NCBI RefSeq assembly: GCF_030063415.1
Contig: NZ_JASITA010000010.1
Location: 1 to 64,000, forward strand
DNA: 64,000 bases
Reading direction: 5' to 3'
Source of the DNA: Streptomyces sp. H27-C3
GTDB taxonomy: Bacteria; Actinomycetota; Actinomycetes; Streptomycetales; Streptomycetaceae
The notes under the pieces were generated by a model. That model was not told where the DNA came from, made no database searches, and worked only from the letters and a program-made list of their open reading frames with translations. Shown in pieces: positions 42,776 through 51,723 of this stretch. Both the position numbers and the translations under genes were made by a program. Each line of letters begins with the position of its first letter. Position 1 is the first letter of the stretch.

Positions 42776-44451
42776 CGCAGCACCCCCTCGGGGGCTTGCG
42801 GCAACACCGGCAGCGGGCAGGCGCACACGGATTCGGCCTTGGGGCACTCGGCGTCGAGGGCTGCGGCCAACACAGCGGTGGCCTCGTTCAGGCGGTCGAA
42901 GTAGCCGTCCCACACCCGACCGGAGCCGGGGTCCAGGCTCAGGTCGAGGACCGGGGTGGTGGCGCCCGTGTTCTCGCAGGTGAGCTCCGAGCGGCCGACG
43001 TTGACCTCGATGCCTGCGGGCAGGAGGGCGCTTGTGAAGGTGGCGGCACGGCACAGTGCCGCAGCAATATGGGCGTACTCCTGGCGGTTGCGGGGGAGGA
43101 GCCCGATGCGTAGACCCGTCGGGGCCAGGTCCACGCCGGTGTACTGGTGGCCCTGGCAGCTGTCGTACGTGACGAGCCCCCAGGCTCGGGTGACCGTGTC
43201 GACCAACGGCCAGACGCCGGGTTCGATGGCCGCCCGCCACATCGGGTGGGCCGGGGTGAGATCGTCGGCCTCGTGGACGCCGGCCAGGCCCACGGTGTTG
43301 ATGTTGCCGTGCTCACTGGTGTGCAGCCTCACTTCGCCTCGGGCGAGGTCGGGAGCATCCCAGCTGGTCAGGAAGGTGTTCACGTTGCGCATGCTGTTCG
43401 GGGTGCGCGGGCGCCAGCGCAGGCTCTGGCACCAGGCGCCGGCGGGTTGTGCGGGCTGGGCCAGCAGCGCGGCGACGCCGTCGATCATCCGCATGCGGTA
43501 GTCGCAGTACGCGTCGTGATCGTTGGCCGGGTCCCTGCGCCAGCGGGTGGCGATGCACCCTCCGCCGCAGGTGGTGCGGTAGTCGCAGGTCGTGCACTTG
43601 TCCATCAGGGCTTTGCCCTGATTCAGGAGGAGGGAGTCCTGCTGGGCGCGGACCACCTCGTGCTCGTCGGCCGTGGACTCCAGCTGGGTGAGGCGGGCCT
43701 GGGGCCAGGGCAGTTCGTCGCAGCTTCCGAGGCGGCCATCGGGGTAGAGGGTGAAGACGTGGTCGCACTTGAGGTCGGAGAAGTGGCAGAACCCCGTCGT
43801 CAGACCTCGTAATCGCCGGATCGTGGAGACGGCCGGTTCCAGCTTGATGCGGGTGAAGTGCCCGGCGGTGATCCAGTGGGCGGTGGCGGTGAGGACGAAC
43901 TGGGCGTACTCGTCGGGATGGATCGCCCAGGCCGGGCCATCGGCTTCGTTCACGGCAGCCTGCTGAAGCAGTCGGCTCGCCGACTTGCGCCTGCTCGGCA
44001 GGGCCGTGGAACGGCGGATCGTGGAGTCGAAGCAGGGTACGAAGCTGATCGCGTTGACCGAACCGAAGCCGGCGAGGTGTTCCAACACCTCTTCGGCGCG
44101 GTTCAGCACCACCGGGGTCACGGCGGCGATCACACCGACGCTCCGGCCCCGCTCCGCGAGAAGGTTCAGGGCGGCGGCGACGCGCGGATACACGGGCTTG
44201 CCGTCGTAGCCGACGCGCCAGGCGTTGCCCTGGGCGTCGCCGTCGAGCGAGATGCCGATCCGGAGGTCGGGGCAGAGGGCGTCGAACATGTCGAGCCAGT
44301 CGGCGTCTAGCAGGACACCGTTGGTCTGCAGGCTGACGCGGACGACCTGCGGCAGGCCGGCCAGCTCCGCGAGGATCTCGCCGATCTGCTCGCGCCCCGC
44401 CGTCAGGGGCTCGCCGCCGTGGAGTTCGACGGCGAGCTTGCGGCCCTTGAA
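42772..44451 (-). pseudogene. Radical SAM/SPASM maturase, C-terminal part (split by Tn3)
   Basis: This part encodes GRKLAVELHGGEPLTAG (the GGEP strand that binds SAM), the radical SAM barrel, and a SPASM domain. The SPASM Cys are in GFCHFSDLKCDHVF, LGSCDELPW, KCTTCDYRTTCGGGC and DAYCDYR. A further C-terminal domain of about 200 aa follows. The first CxxxCxxC is missing because a Tn3-family transposon separates this part from its N-terminus at 50886-51097. Removing the transposon and one copy of TTGAA restores one frame of about 628 aa. The enzyme would install C-C, C-S or similar bonds in the precursor peptide. Confidence 0.88.
44447..44451. repeat. Target-site duplication, left copy (TTGAA)
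   Basis: TTGAA immediately precedes the left inverted repeat and recurs at 50886-50890 directly after the right inverted repeat. Five bases is the standard duplication made by Tn3-family transposition. Confidence 0.92.
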
Positions 44452-44502
44452 GGGGTGTGACCGAGATACGTGCCAAAGGGGCAACGGGATGATCTTGAAG
44501 CC
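44452..44502 (+). repeat. Left terminal inverted repeat of the Tn3 element
   Basis: This 51-bp repeat starts GGGGTGTGACC and matches the reverse complement of 50835-50885 with one mismatch (position 20, T against G). GGGG ends are typical of the Tn3 family. Confidence 0.93.
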
Positions 44503-44581
44503 CTGAACGCCCGGCCGTCACCCGTTCGTCTCAGTGTCGTTGGTGGTGATGCTGACCGTCGTCTGGGGCCTGGGGTGGGTT

Positions 44582-47500
44582 GTGACATCGATCGAACGGA
44601 CCGCGTATCCGCGGTTCAAGCGGCTGATCACCGCGCACGAGTTGCATCTGTTCTTCTCGCCGACTCGCGGTGAGCTGGAGTGGTCGGCCGATGCCACGGA
44701 CTGCGATGAGCATCTGCTGGCCCTGCTGCTGATGCTGAAGTCGTACCGGCGCATGGGGTGTTTCCCGGCAATGGAGGACGTCCCGGAGATGGTGGTGGAC
44801 TTCGTGCGGCGGGCGGTGGAGCTGCCGGAGGGCACGCTGCCGGTGTACCGGGCGGAGAGGACGGCCAAGTATCACCGAGGCCTGGTCCGCAAGCATGTCG
44901 GCGTGACGTACGACCAGGCCAGGGCCCGGGGGATCGTCGAGCAGTCGATCCGCAAGGAGGCCGCGGCGAAGAACCGCCCGGCGGATCTGATCAACATCGC
45001 GCTGGAGAAGGTGGTGGAGGCCGGGCTGGAGCTGCCGGGGTTCTCCACCTTCGACAAGATGGCCTCGAAGATCCGCACCGAGGTGAACGCCTCGATCCGC
45101 GCGGGCATCCACGACCGCATGAGTGCCGCTCAGCGGGCGGGGATCATGCGGCTGCTGGAGGAGCGCGACAGCGACGGGACGACGCTGTTCAACCGGCTGA
45201 AGAAGCCCGCGCAGGGTCCGACCTGGTCGCACTTCAAGAACCTGACCAAGCGTCTGGAATGGCTGGACAGTCTCGGCGACACCGATGTGTGGATGGACGG
45301 TGTCGCCGCGGGGAAGATCACCGACTTTGCCGGGGAGGCGGATGCGGCGGATGCCTCGGAGCTGCGGGACTTCGTCCCTGTCAAACGCATTGCGCTGGTC
45401 GCGACCCTGACGCACAAGGCGAGGATGCGGGTGCGGGACGACCTCGCGACGATGTTCTGCAAGCGCGTGGCGACGAAGATCAAGAAGGCCAAGGCGGAGC
45501 TGGAGGAGATCCGGCTCGCCGAGCGGGAGATCGTCGAGGCCCTGATCGGGAACTACCGCACCGTGCTCAAGCACATCGACGAGGGCGGCCCGGCCCAGGA
45601 GGCGTTGGAGAAGGCCGCGGCCATGACCGCCGAGGCCCGCCAGGCGCTTCAGGGCCTGGACGAGGAGGCTTCGGTGGACGAGGTCGCGACGCGGCTGGAG
45701 GGCCGAGTCTCCCCTGCCGTCCTCGCCCTGGTGAAGGCCCAGATGGTGCAGGCCAGCGGGCTCGGCGCGGTCACGCGGGCGGTGGAGGGCTTCGGCGGGT
45801 TCGCCAAGCAGTACGCGCAGATCGAGAAGGTCTCCGCCCACCACGGGAACTTCTGGGAAGTGCTGCTGTACGGGCAAATCAGCCGGGACCGGGCGGTGAT
45901 GTTCGACCTGGCCGACAACGACAAGCTGAAGTTCACCACGACCAGCGAGGACAGCCGGGTACTGGACGCCCTCGCGCACGCACAGCGGCACCAGGCGGCC
46001 CGCGGCGAGTACATCACCGCCTTCAACGAGGAGGGCAAGGAGGTCGACATCTCCTTCGCCACCCAGAACTGGCGCAAGGCCGTGGTCGACAAGACCCGGA
46101 CCGGGCAGTTCGTCCGCAAGCACTTCGAGGCGATGGTCTTCACCGCGCTGGCGGAGGAGCTGCGTACCGGCGACGTCGCGGTGGTCGGCTCGGAGGAGTA
46201 CGCCGACTGGTCCGAGCAGCTGCTGGCCTGGGAGACCGTCCAGGAGACGCTGGGTTCCTACCTGGTGGAGGTCGGCCTGTGCGAGGAGGGCGAGACCGCA
46301 GAGTTCGAGGCGAAGTTCTTCCGCCGGCAGCTGGAGGACAAGCTGCGAGGCGCCGCCGCGGCGGCGGACGCCGGGTACCCGGAGAACGAGGGCCTGATCG
46401 TCGACCCGGAGACGGGCATCCCGTCGCTGAAGGCGTTCAGGGCTGACGGTCAGCGGCCCTCGGCGAAGCGGCTGGAGCAGGAGATCAAGGCCAGGATGCC
46501 AGAGCGTTCCCTGATGGGGATCGTGGCCCGGACCGCGTACTGGGTGGAGTGGTGGCGCCGTTTCGGTCCCCCGTCGGGCAACGAGCCCAAGCTCATCGAC
46601 CCCTTGGGCCGCTACGTGATCGTCACGTTCGTCAAGGGCACCAACATGGGCCCGTACGAGGCCGCCCGGCACATCCCCGGCGTGAGCGGACACGAGCTGT
46701 CGTACGTCGCCAACAAGCACTTCTCGATCGTGCTGCTGAACGAGGCGATCGCCGGCCTGGTCAACGCGCACGCCCGCCTGGACATCTCGCAGGCGTGGGG
46801 CGACGGAACCGTGGTGGCGGCGGACGGCACCCACATGGACACCTATCTCGACAACCTGCTCTCCGAGACAAGCGTCCGGTACGGCAAGCCGGGCGGCATC
46901 GCCTACCACCACGTCTCGGACACCTACATCGCGCTGTTCACGCACTTCATCCCGTGCGGCGTGTGGGAGGCCGTCTACATCATCGAGGGCCTGCTGAAGA
47001 ACACCAGCGAGGTGCAGCCGACCACCGTGCACGCGGATACCCAAGGCCAGAGCTTCCCTGTCTTCGCACTCGCCCACCTGCTGGGCTTCGATCTGATGCC
47101 CAGGATCAGGAACTGGAAGGAACTCACCTTCTACCGGCCCTCCAAGCAGACGGAGTACGTGCACATCGACGCCCTGTTCGGCGAACCGGGCAAGAACACA
47201 ATCGACTTCGACCTGATCGAGTCCCAGTTCCGCCACCTGATGCGCGTGGCCGTCTCCGTCCGCGAGGGCACCATCTCCTCCTCCACGCTGCTCAAGCGCC
47301 TGCGCTCGGGCTCGCGGAAGAACGCCACCTACGCCGCCTTCCGCGAGGTCGGCCGCGTGATCCGCACCGTGCAGCTCCTGCGCTACCTCTCCGACGCACC
47401 GCTGCGCCGGCGGGTGACGGCGGCCACCAACAAGGTGGAGTCGTTCAACCGGTTCTCTCAGTGGATCGGCTTCGGCAACCGTGGCGTCATCGCCGACAAC

Positions 47501-47803
47501 GACCCCATTGAGCAGGAAAAGGCGATGAAGTTCAACGCGCTGCTCACGAACGCGGTGATCTTCCACAACGCCCTGGACATCGCGGAGATCGTGCGGCAGC
47601 TGCTGGAGGAGGGATGGGAGATCGACCCGGAAGACCTGGCGCACATCTCGCCGTACCTGACCGAGCACATCAACCGGTTCGGCGAGTACTCCACGCACGA
47701 GCTCGGCATCCAGCCCGACGCGTACGACCCGAAACTCGACGTCGACTTCACCCCGCTGCGCGAGCAGGACCTGACCGCTGCCGGACTCGACCAGGCCGCT
47801 TGA
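44582..47803 (+). CDS. tnpA: Tn3-family transposase
   Basis: This protein of about 1,073 aa begins VTSIERTAYPRFKRLITAHE (GTG at 44582, G-rich ribosome site; an upstream GTG at 44534 is possible). The catalytic DDE triad of Tn3 transposases is visible: Asp in SQAWGDGTVVAADG, Asp in TTVHADTQGQS and Glu in AATNKVESFNRFSQWIGFG. The length is in the family's usual range of about 950-1,050. It binds the 51-bp ends and makes cointegrates, which the linked tyrosine recombinase would resolve. The frame is intact, so the element may still move. Confidence 0.95.
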   Translation: MTSIERTAYPRFKRLITAHELHLFFSPTRGELEWSADATDCDEHLLALLLMLKSYRRMGCFPAMEDVPEMVVDFVRRAVELPEGTLPVYRAERTAKYHRGLVRKHVGVTYDQARARGIVEQSIRKEAAAKNRPADLINIALEKVVEAGLELPGFSTFDKMASKIRTEVNASIRAGIHDRMSAAQRAGIMRLLEERDSDGTTLFNRLKKPAQGPTWSHFKNLTKRLEWLDSLGDTDVWMDGVAAGKITDFAGEADAADASELRDFVPVKRIALVATLTHKARMRVRDDLATMFCKRVATKIKKAKAELEEIRLAEREIVEALIGNYRTVLKHIDEGGPAQEALEKAAAMTAEARQALQGLDEEASVDEVATRLEGRVSPAVLALVKAQMVQASGLGAVTRAVEGFGGFAKQYAQIEKVSAHHGNFWEVLLYGQISRDRAVMFDLADNDKLKFTTTSEDSRVLDALAHAQRHQAARGEYITAFNEEGKEVDISFATQNWRKAVVDKTRTGQFVRKHFEAMVFTALAEELRTGDVAVVGSEEYADWSEQLLAWETVQETLGSYLVEVGLCEEGETAEFEAKFFRRQLEDKLRGAAAAADAGYPENEGLIVDPETGIPSLKAFRADGQRPSAKRLEQEIKARMPERSLMGIVARTAYWVEWWRRFGPPSGNEPKLIDPLGRYVIVTFVKGTNMGPYEAARHIPGVSGHELSYVANKHFSIVLLNEAIAGLVNAHARLDISQAWGDGTVVAADGTHMDTYLDNLLSETSVRYGKPGGIAYHHVSDTYIALFTHFIPCGVWEAVYIIEGLLKNTSEVQPTTVHADTQGQSFPVFALAHLLGFDLMPRIRNWKELTFYRPSKQTEYVHIDALFGEPGKNTIDFDLIESQFRHLMRVAVSVREGTISSSTLLKRLRSGSRKNATYAAFREVGRVIRTVQLLRYLSDAPLRRRVTAATNKVESFNRFSQWIGFGNRGVIADNDPIEQEKAMKFNALLTNAVIFHNALDIAEIVRQLLEEGWEIDPEDLAHISPYLTEHINRFGEYSTHELGIQPDAYDPKLDVDFTPLREQDLTAAGLDQAA

Positions 47804-48051
47804 CCGACCGCGAGCTGCGTACGACGATTGCGACCGGCGCTTGAGCCTGCGCGCCGGCCGAAGTGCCGGTGAGCGCACCGGCGCAGATCCTCACCGCTGC
47901 ATCTGCTACCCAGGACTTCTGTAGGTTGGCCATCGCGGACCCGCCGTCCGGGCCGGTCCTGAAGGCACCCGCTGATCACATCCGTCCGAAGGAGCTGAGC
48001 GACCCTCTGACACCAGTTGCGGCTGAGGTCTCGTACCCGGCGCAACGCCCG

Positions 48052-49017
48052 CTACCGGGGCTGACCGCCCCCGTTGTCCTCGAACAGGTCTCGGGTACGG
48101 CGCAGCAGCGCCTCCCGTACGTGGTCCGGTGACAGGATCCGTAGCGTGGTGCCCAGGCTGAGGAGGTATGTGGCGAGCTGGTCGGCGTCGTTGCCGCCGA
48201 TTTCGACGATGGTGGCATCGGGGCCGTCCGGGTGATGGGTGCCGATCGTGGGCGGGACCAGCCGTAGCGCCTGGTCCATGGGGTGCGCTAGCCGGACTGT
48301 GACATAGAGCGGGTACACGACGCCCGCGATGGATCGAGAGACGAGGAGCGCCGGGTCGGGCGGGTCGACGAGTTCGACGGTATGTCCGGTCGGCTGGACC
48401 TGTACCACCCGGTCGGCCCGGAATGTCCGCCACTGGTCCCGGGCCACGTCCCGGGCGACGAAGTACCAGCGGCGGCCTGTGTGTACCAGGCGGTAGGGGT
48501 CGATGTCCCGAACAGTGGCCTTCCCCGCATGGTCGCGGTACGAAAGACGGGTGCGCTCGCCACGACGGCAGGCGGCGGCCAGTTCCAGCAGCACGCCGGG
48601 CGAGATCTGACGTCCCTCGGGCCTGGGAGTGTGTACGAAGGTAGCGTCCATCTCCCCCAGCCGGTCCGCGATCCGGGGCGGTAGGACCTGCCGTAGTTTC
48701 AAGAGCGCCGACAGCGCGGCCTGGTCGCTGCCCAGGACGCCGCTGAGCGCGGCCTCTCGCAGCGCGATGGCCACGGCAAGCGCCTCCTCGTCGTCGAGGA
48801 TCAGCGGTGGCACTCGGGTGCCACCGCCGAGGCGGTAGCCGCCCCAGGGTCCGGGGTCGGACTCGATGCCGTAGCCGAGTTCCCTCAGCCGGGCGATGTC
48901 CCGCCGGACCGTGCGGTCGGTGACCGCCATTCGCTCGGCCAGCTCGCGGCAGGTCCACGTCGGTCGAGTGGACAGCAGCGAGACCAATCGCAGCAGGCGG
49001 GCGGAGGTGCTGATCAC
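48052..49017 (-). CDS. WYL-domain (YafY-type) regulator
   Basis: This protein of about 321 aa has an N-terminal HTH (TCRELAERMAVTDRTVRRDIARLRELGYGI) and a GPWGGYRLG wing. A WYL domain follows (DPYRLVHTGRRWYFVARDV) and then a WCX-type C-terminus. The start at 49017 (VISTSARLLRLVSLL) is preferred because an ATG at 49068 would place the palindrome at 49039-49059 inside the gene. It is divergent from the VOC gene, which it probably controls. Both are transposon cargo. Confidence 0.85.
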   Translation of the reverse strand: MISTSARLLRLVSLLSTRPTWTCRELAERMAVTDRTVRRDIARLRELGYGIESDPGPWGGYRLGGGTRVPPLILDDEEALAVAIALREAALSGVLGSDQAALSALLKLRQVLPPRIADRLGEMDATFVHTPRPEGRQISPGVLLELAAACRRGERTRLSYRDHAGKATVRDIDPYRLVHTGRRWYFVARDVARDQWRTFRADRVVQVQPTGHTVELVDPPDPALLVSRSIAGVVYPLYVTVRLAHPMDQALRLVPPTIGTHHPDGPDATIVEIGGNDADQLATYLLSLGTTLRILSPDHVREALLRRTRDLFEDNGGGQPR

Positions 49018-49038
49018 ATCCCGAAGTGTTCCCCATGA

Positions 49039-49059
49039 CCAGGACCGGAACTGTCCTGG
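49039..49059. promoter_or_regulatory. Palindrome between the WYL regulator and VOC genes
   Basis: CCAGGAC (49039-49045) and GTCCTGG (49053-49059) are perfect inverted arms with a 7-base spacer. The site lies about 20 bases upstream of the VOC start and is the best candidate operator for the WYL regulator. Binding is inferred. Confidence 0.6.
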
Positions 49060-49080
49060 TTCCGTCATAGCGTCCTCCCC

Positions 49081-49467
49081 ATGAGTACCGAACCCACATC
49101 CGGACCCGCAATCCGCTTGCTGTCCGTCGACTTCGATTGCCCAGACCCCGCCGAGCTGGCCCGCTTCTACGGCGACGCGCTCGGCTTGCCCGTCGTCTAC
49201 TCCAGCGACGACTTCATCCTGCTCGGTCGGGAGGGTTCACCTGGACTGGGCTTCATCCGGGTGGCCGACTACCGGCGTCCGACCTGGCCGGACCCGTCCC
49301 AGGGCAAGCAGGCTCACATGGAACTGGGCGTCGACGATCTGGACGCCGCCCACGCACGGATGCTGGCACTGGGCGCCATGGAACCCCCTGTCCAACCGCA
49401 CCCCGATCAGAGGAGGGTCCTGCTGGACCCCGCAGGCCACCCCTTCTGCATCTCCACGCAGGACTGA
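49081..49467 (+). CDS. VOC-family (glyoxalase/bleomycin-resistance fold) protein
   Basis: This 128-aa protein has two beta-alpha-beta-beta-beta modules typical of the vicinal-oxygen-chelate fold. It starts AIRLLSVDFDCPDPAELARF and ends VLLDPAGHPFCIST. Candidate metal ligands are His in GKQAHMELGVDDL and late acidic residues, but the set is incomplete to the eye. Family members bind or modify small toxic molecules. It sits in the Tn3 element with its own divergent regulator, which suggests a selectable resistance or detoxification trait. Confidence 0.82.
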   Translation: MSTEPTSGPAIRLLSVDFDCPDPAELARFYGDALGLPVVYSSDDFILLGREGSPGLGFIRVADYRRPTWPDPSQGKQAHMELGVDDLDAAHARMLALGAMEPPVQPHPDQRRVLLDPAGHPFCISTQD

Positions 49468-49751
49468 GCGTCAGCGGTCGGCCGACGACCACGGCCGCGC
49501 GCCCACGCAAGATGGCGAACTCGTCGTTGTCCTCAGTAGGAGGGCGGCGGGAGTGCGACCGGAACAGGCATAGCGAGTAGGAACCCCTGGTCAGCGGTCC
49601 GTGGCTCCGACGCAGCTTGCCGCCGCAGTAAATGCCGGATTTACCGCGACGGAGCCCCTACCGTGATCATCGCGACCTGCGGCTGGCCGTTCCGGCTGCC
49701 GGGACGAGGTGTACGCATTTACTGCGACAGCTCTAGAGAGGTGGGGCGGTC
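49468..49751. repeat. Putative resolution site for the transposon recombinase
   Basis: Upstream of the recombinase gene, CGCAGTAAAT (49624-49633) and ATTTACCGCG (49639-49648) form inverted arms around a 5-bp spacer, like a tyrosine-recombinase core site. A further inverted copy, ATTTACTGCGAC, lies at 49717-49728. This matches the layout of core plus accessory motifs in Tn3 elements that resolve with a tyrosine recombinase. No gene is seen in this interval. Confidence 0.6.
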
Positions 49752-50819
49752 ATGTCGATCGAACCAGTGACCGAGATCGGGAACGGGGGCGCGTTGCGGC
49801 TGCCGCGCGCCCGCATCGTGCCCATGTCCGCCCCTCCCGCGTCGTACACCGCGGCGGTCGACCGGTACTTGACGGGTGCGGGCATCGCGAAGTCCTCCGC
49901 GCGGATCTACCGGATCTCGCTGACGACGTGGGGGTGGATGCTCACCGGCGAGGCGGCGCCGACCGGACCTGCCCGCCGGGGCGCGAAGCCGCCCGTCTTC
50001 CCCGTCGCCGCGATCGACGACCCGGCGCTGCCGGAGGTCCTGGCCGAGCTGGCGGCGGCGCGGGCGGAGGCGATGGACGCCGACACCGTCAACCGGGAGC
50101 TGTCCATCGCGCGCAAGGCGATCGGCTGGTGGCAGCGCCAGGGCTGGATCGAATGCGATCCGACGATCGGGATCGAGCGGCGGCCGGCGCCGCCGGACCG
50201 CACCAAGGCCCTGGCGGAGAACCAGATCGCCGCCCTGTGGCGGCTGGACGTCGGGCTCCGGGAGAAGGCGCAGTGGAAGATGCTCTACGAGTCCGCCGCA
50301 CGGGCTGATGAGCTGCTGTGCCTGAACGTGGAAGACCTGTACCCGCAGGACAAGCGCGGCAGGATCACCGCCAAGGGCGGGGCGACGGAGTGGATTCACT
50401 GGCAGTCCGGGACCGCCCAGCTGCTGCCACGTCTGATCGCCCGCCGCACTCGCGGCCCGCTGTTCCTCACCGACCGCAAAGCCCCGGCCGGAACGCCGAC
50501 GCTCGACGTGTGCCCGGAGACCAGCCGGGCCCGGCTCTCCTACCGCCGGGCTGAGGAGATCTTCGAGGAGAACACCCGGCTGCTGGCCAACCCGCTCGCC
50601 TCACCCGAGGACATCGAGGACCTGGACGGCTGGACACTTCACCGGCTCCGGCACAGTGCCCTGACACACGACGCCGAGGGTGGCACATCCACCCCGATGC
50701 TGCTGGCCCGCTCCCGCCACGCCTCCGTGCGCTCCCTGGAGCGGTACGCCCGCCCCGGCGTCGACTCGGTCGCCCGGCACGTCGCCGAGCGGGACCCTGC
50801 CGCCCGCCGTCACAAGTGA
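49752..50819 (+). CDS. Tyrosine recombinase (cointegrate resolvase of the Tn3 element)
   Basis: This 355-aa protein has a SAM-like N-terminal domain (YTAAVDRYLTGAGIAKSSARIY) and a catalytic domain. The first Arg is in LYESAARADELLCLNVED, Lys in GRITAKGGATEW, H-x-x-R in LHRLRHSALTHDAE, and the end is ASVRSLERYARPGVD with the nucleophile Tyr. The ATG at 49752 follows GAGGTGGGG. It lies between the resolution-like repeats and the right end, as TnpI/TnpS-type resolvases do. It is unlikely to be the island integrase, because it is inside the transposon. Confidence 0.88.
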   Translation: MSIEPVTEIGNGGALRLPRARIVPMSAPPASYTAAVDRYLTGAGIAKSSARIYRISLTTWGWMLTGEAAPTGPARRGAKPPVFPVAAIDDPALPEVLAELAAARAEAMDADTVNRELSIARKAIGWWQRQGWIECDPTIGIERRPAPPDRTKALAENQIAALWRLDVGLREKAQWKMLYESAARADELLCLNVEDLYPQDKRGRITAKGGATEWIHWQSGTAQLLPRLIARRTRGPLFLTDRKAPAGTPTLDVCPETSRARLSYRRAEEIFEENTRLLANPLASPEDIEDLDGWTLHRLRHSALTHDAEGGTSTPMLLARSRHASVRSLERYARPGVDSVARHVAERDPAARRHK

Positions 50820-50834
50820 GTCCGAGCGCATCAA

Positions 50835-50885
50835 GGCTTCAAGATCATCCCGTTGCCCCTTTGGCCCGTATCTCGGTCACACCCC
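50835..50885 (-). repeat. Right terminal inverted repeat of the Tn3 element
   Basis: This is the reverse complement of the left end with one mismatch in 51 bp. It is followed directly by the TTGAA duplication (50886-50890) and then by the N-terminal half of the interrupted radical SAM gene. Confidence 0.93.
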
Positions 50886-51097
50886 TTGAAGACGCTGGCC
50901 AGGCGCCTGATCTGGTCGGCGCTGACCCTTGCACCCCCAGGCGCCTCCTTGCGTTTCTCGTAGCAGTAGAGGCAGTCGATGTCGCACGTCTCGCCGCGCG
51001 TCTTGACGATGACCGACACCGCGGTGCCGGTGTCATCGGCGTTCAGGCTTCGGTAGAGCCCGTCGATCGGTTGGCGCTGTTCTGTGCTGAGGTTCAT
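50886..51097 (-). pseudogene. Radical SAM maturase, N-terminal part (split by Tn3)
   Basis: From the ATG at 51097 the frame encodes about 70 residues that contain RGETCDIDCLYCYEKR. This is the CxxxCxxC cluster that holds the 4Fe-4S/SAM centre. It runs to RRLASVFKG at the transposon border. The codons read directly into GRKLAVELHGGEP of the other half once the transposon and one TTGAA are removed (212 + 1,675 = 1,887 bases, 629 codons). The radical SAM enzyme is therefore separated from its iron-sulfur site and must be inactive in this strain. Confidence 0.92.
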
Positions 51098-51136
51098 CGG
51101 CTGCCCCCTCCTGTGCTGCCGTGACCGGATGGCTGG

Positions 51137-51571
51137 CTAGTCGGACAAACGCCCCAGCAGGGCGCCCTGGCCGGACTGGAGAATGTGCGCGGCCTCCAGC
51201 GGGATCCAGAAGCACTCGAAGTGAGTCGGCTCCTGCTCGCCGTCGTGGTCCTCCTGGCTCATCCACCGCTCCGGGGTCGGCTCGGTGAGCTCCAGGTGGA
51301 AGGCGTGCCGGTGCTGGATCTCGAACCGGTACGGGCTGATGTCGTACTCGGTCTCGCCGAGCTTGCGGACGATCTTGAAGTCCGACAGCCCAGTCTCCTC
51401 GCGGGCCTCGCGCAGAGCAGCGGCCTCCGGGATCTCACCGGGGCGGATGCTACCCGCGGGGACCTGGATGCCGACCTCCTCGTAGGAGTAGTCGGTGTGG
51501 CGGAACACCAGCAGGCGCCCGTCGCGCACGACGTAGACGAGGACCTTTTCCTTCGTGACCTTCTCGGGCAT
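51137..51571 (-). CDS. NUDIX hydrolase
   Basis: This 144-aa protein has the Nudix box spread over GSIRPGEIPEAAALREAREETGL (G-x5-E-x7-REVGEE-type, read as GEIPEAAALREAREETG). The start is MPEKVTKEKVLVYVVRDG at 51571, with GAGGA-like sequence upstream; the frame is open to 51685 without features. It would hydrolyse a nucleotide diphosphate linked to another moiety. It is 39 bp upstream of the radical SAM N-terminal half on the same strand, so it may be the first gene of the peptide operon. Confidence 0.88.
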   Translation of the reverse strand: MPEKVTKEKVLVYVVRDGRLLVFRHTDYSYEEVGIQVPAGSIRPGEIPEAAALREAREETGLSDFKIVRKLGETEYDISPYRFEIQHRHAFHLELTEPTPERWMSQEDHDGEQEPTHFECFWIPLEAAHILQSGQGALLGRLSD

Positions 51572-51723
51572 AGCGAAATCCTCCACTTGGTACAGATGCT
51601 GATTCGTGGGCCCGGCCGGGGAGAGGCTCGGGGACTGCTTATTCCCGGGCCGACTGTGACCGGTCGGTGCCGTAGGGAAGCCCACGAGTCTAGGCCCCCA
51701 ACTTGGCTTCGAATCAGCGCTAT

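Larger units (their letters stand above)
44452..50885. mobile_element. Tn3-family transposon, 6,434 bp
   Basis: The element is bounded by 51-bp inverted repeats (44452-44502 and 50835-50885) that begin GGGGTGTGACCGAGATACG and differ at one base, with TTGAA duplicated outside them. It carries a Tn3-type transposase, a WYL regulator with a divergent VOC-family gene as cargo, a resolution-site-like repeat cluster and a tyrosine recombinase. It interrupts a radical SAM maturase gene. The perfect duplication and near-perfect repeats indicate recent insertion. Confidence 0.93.

Noticed and set aside
44531..47878. A 1,115-codon open frame on the minus strand opposite the Tn3 transposase
   Set aside because: It is an antisense shadow produced by high-GC codon bias. 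The plus strand has the full DDE transposase and the minus product has no domain.
49752..50819. This tyrosine recombinase as the integrase of the whole island
   Set aside because: It lies inside the Tn3 element beside a resolution-like site and is far from the uppP junctions, where a separate decayed integrase is found.
36093..51571. The peptide operon as mycofactocin or as an FxsA/FxsB cluster
   Set aside because: There is no MftA-type C-terminus, MftB or MftF. The candidate peptide lacks FxSxx, and the oxygenase and two kinase folds are not part of those systems.
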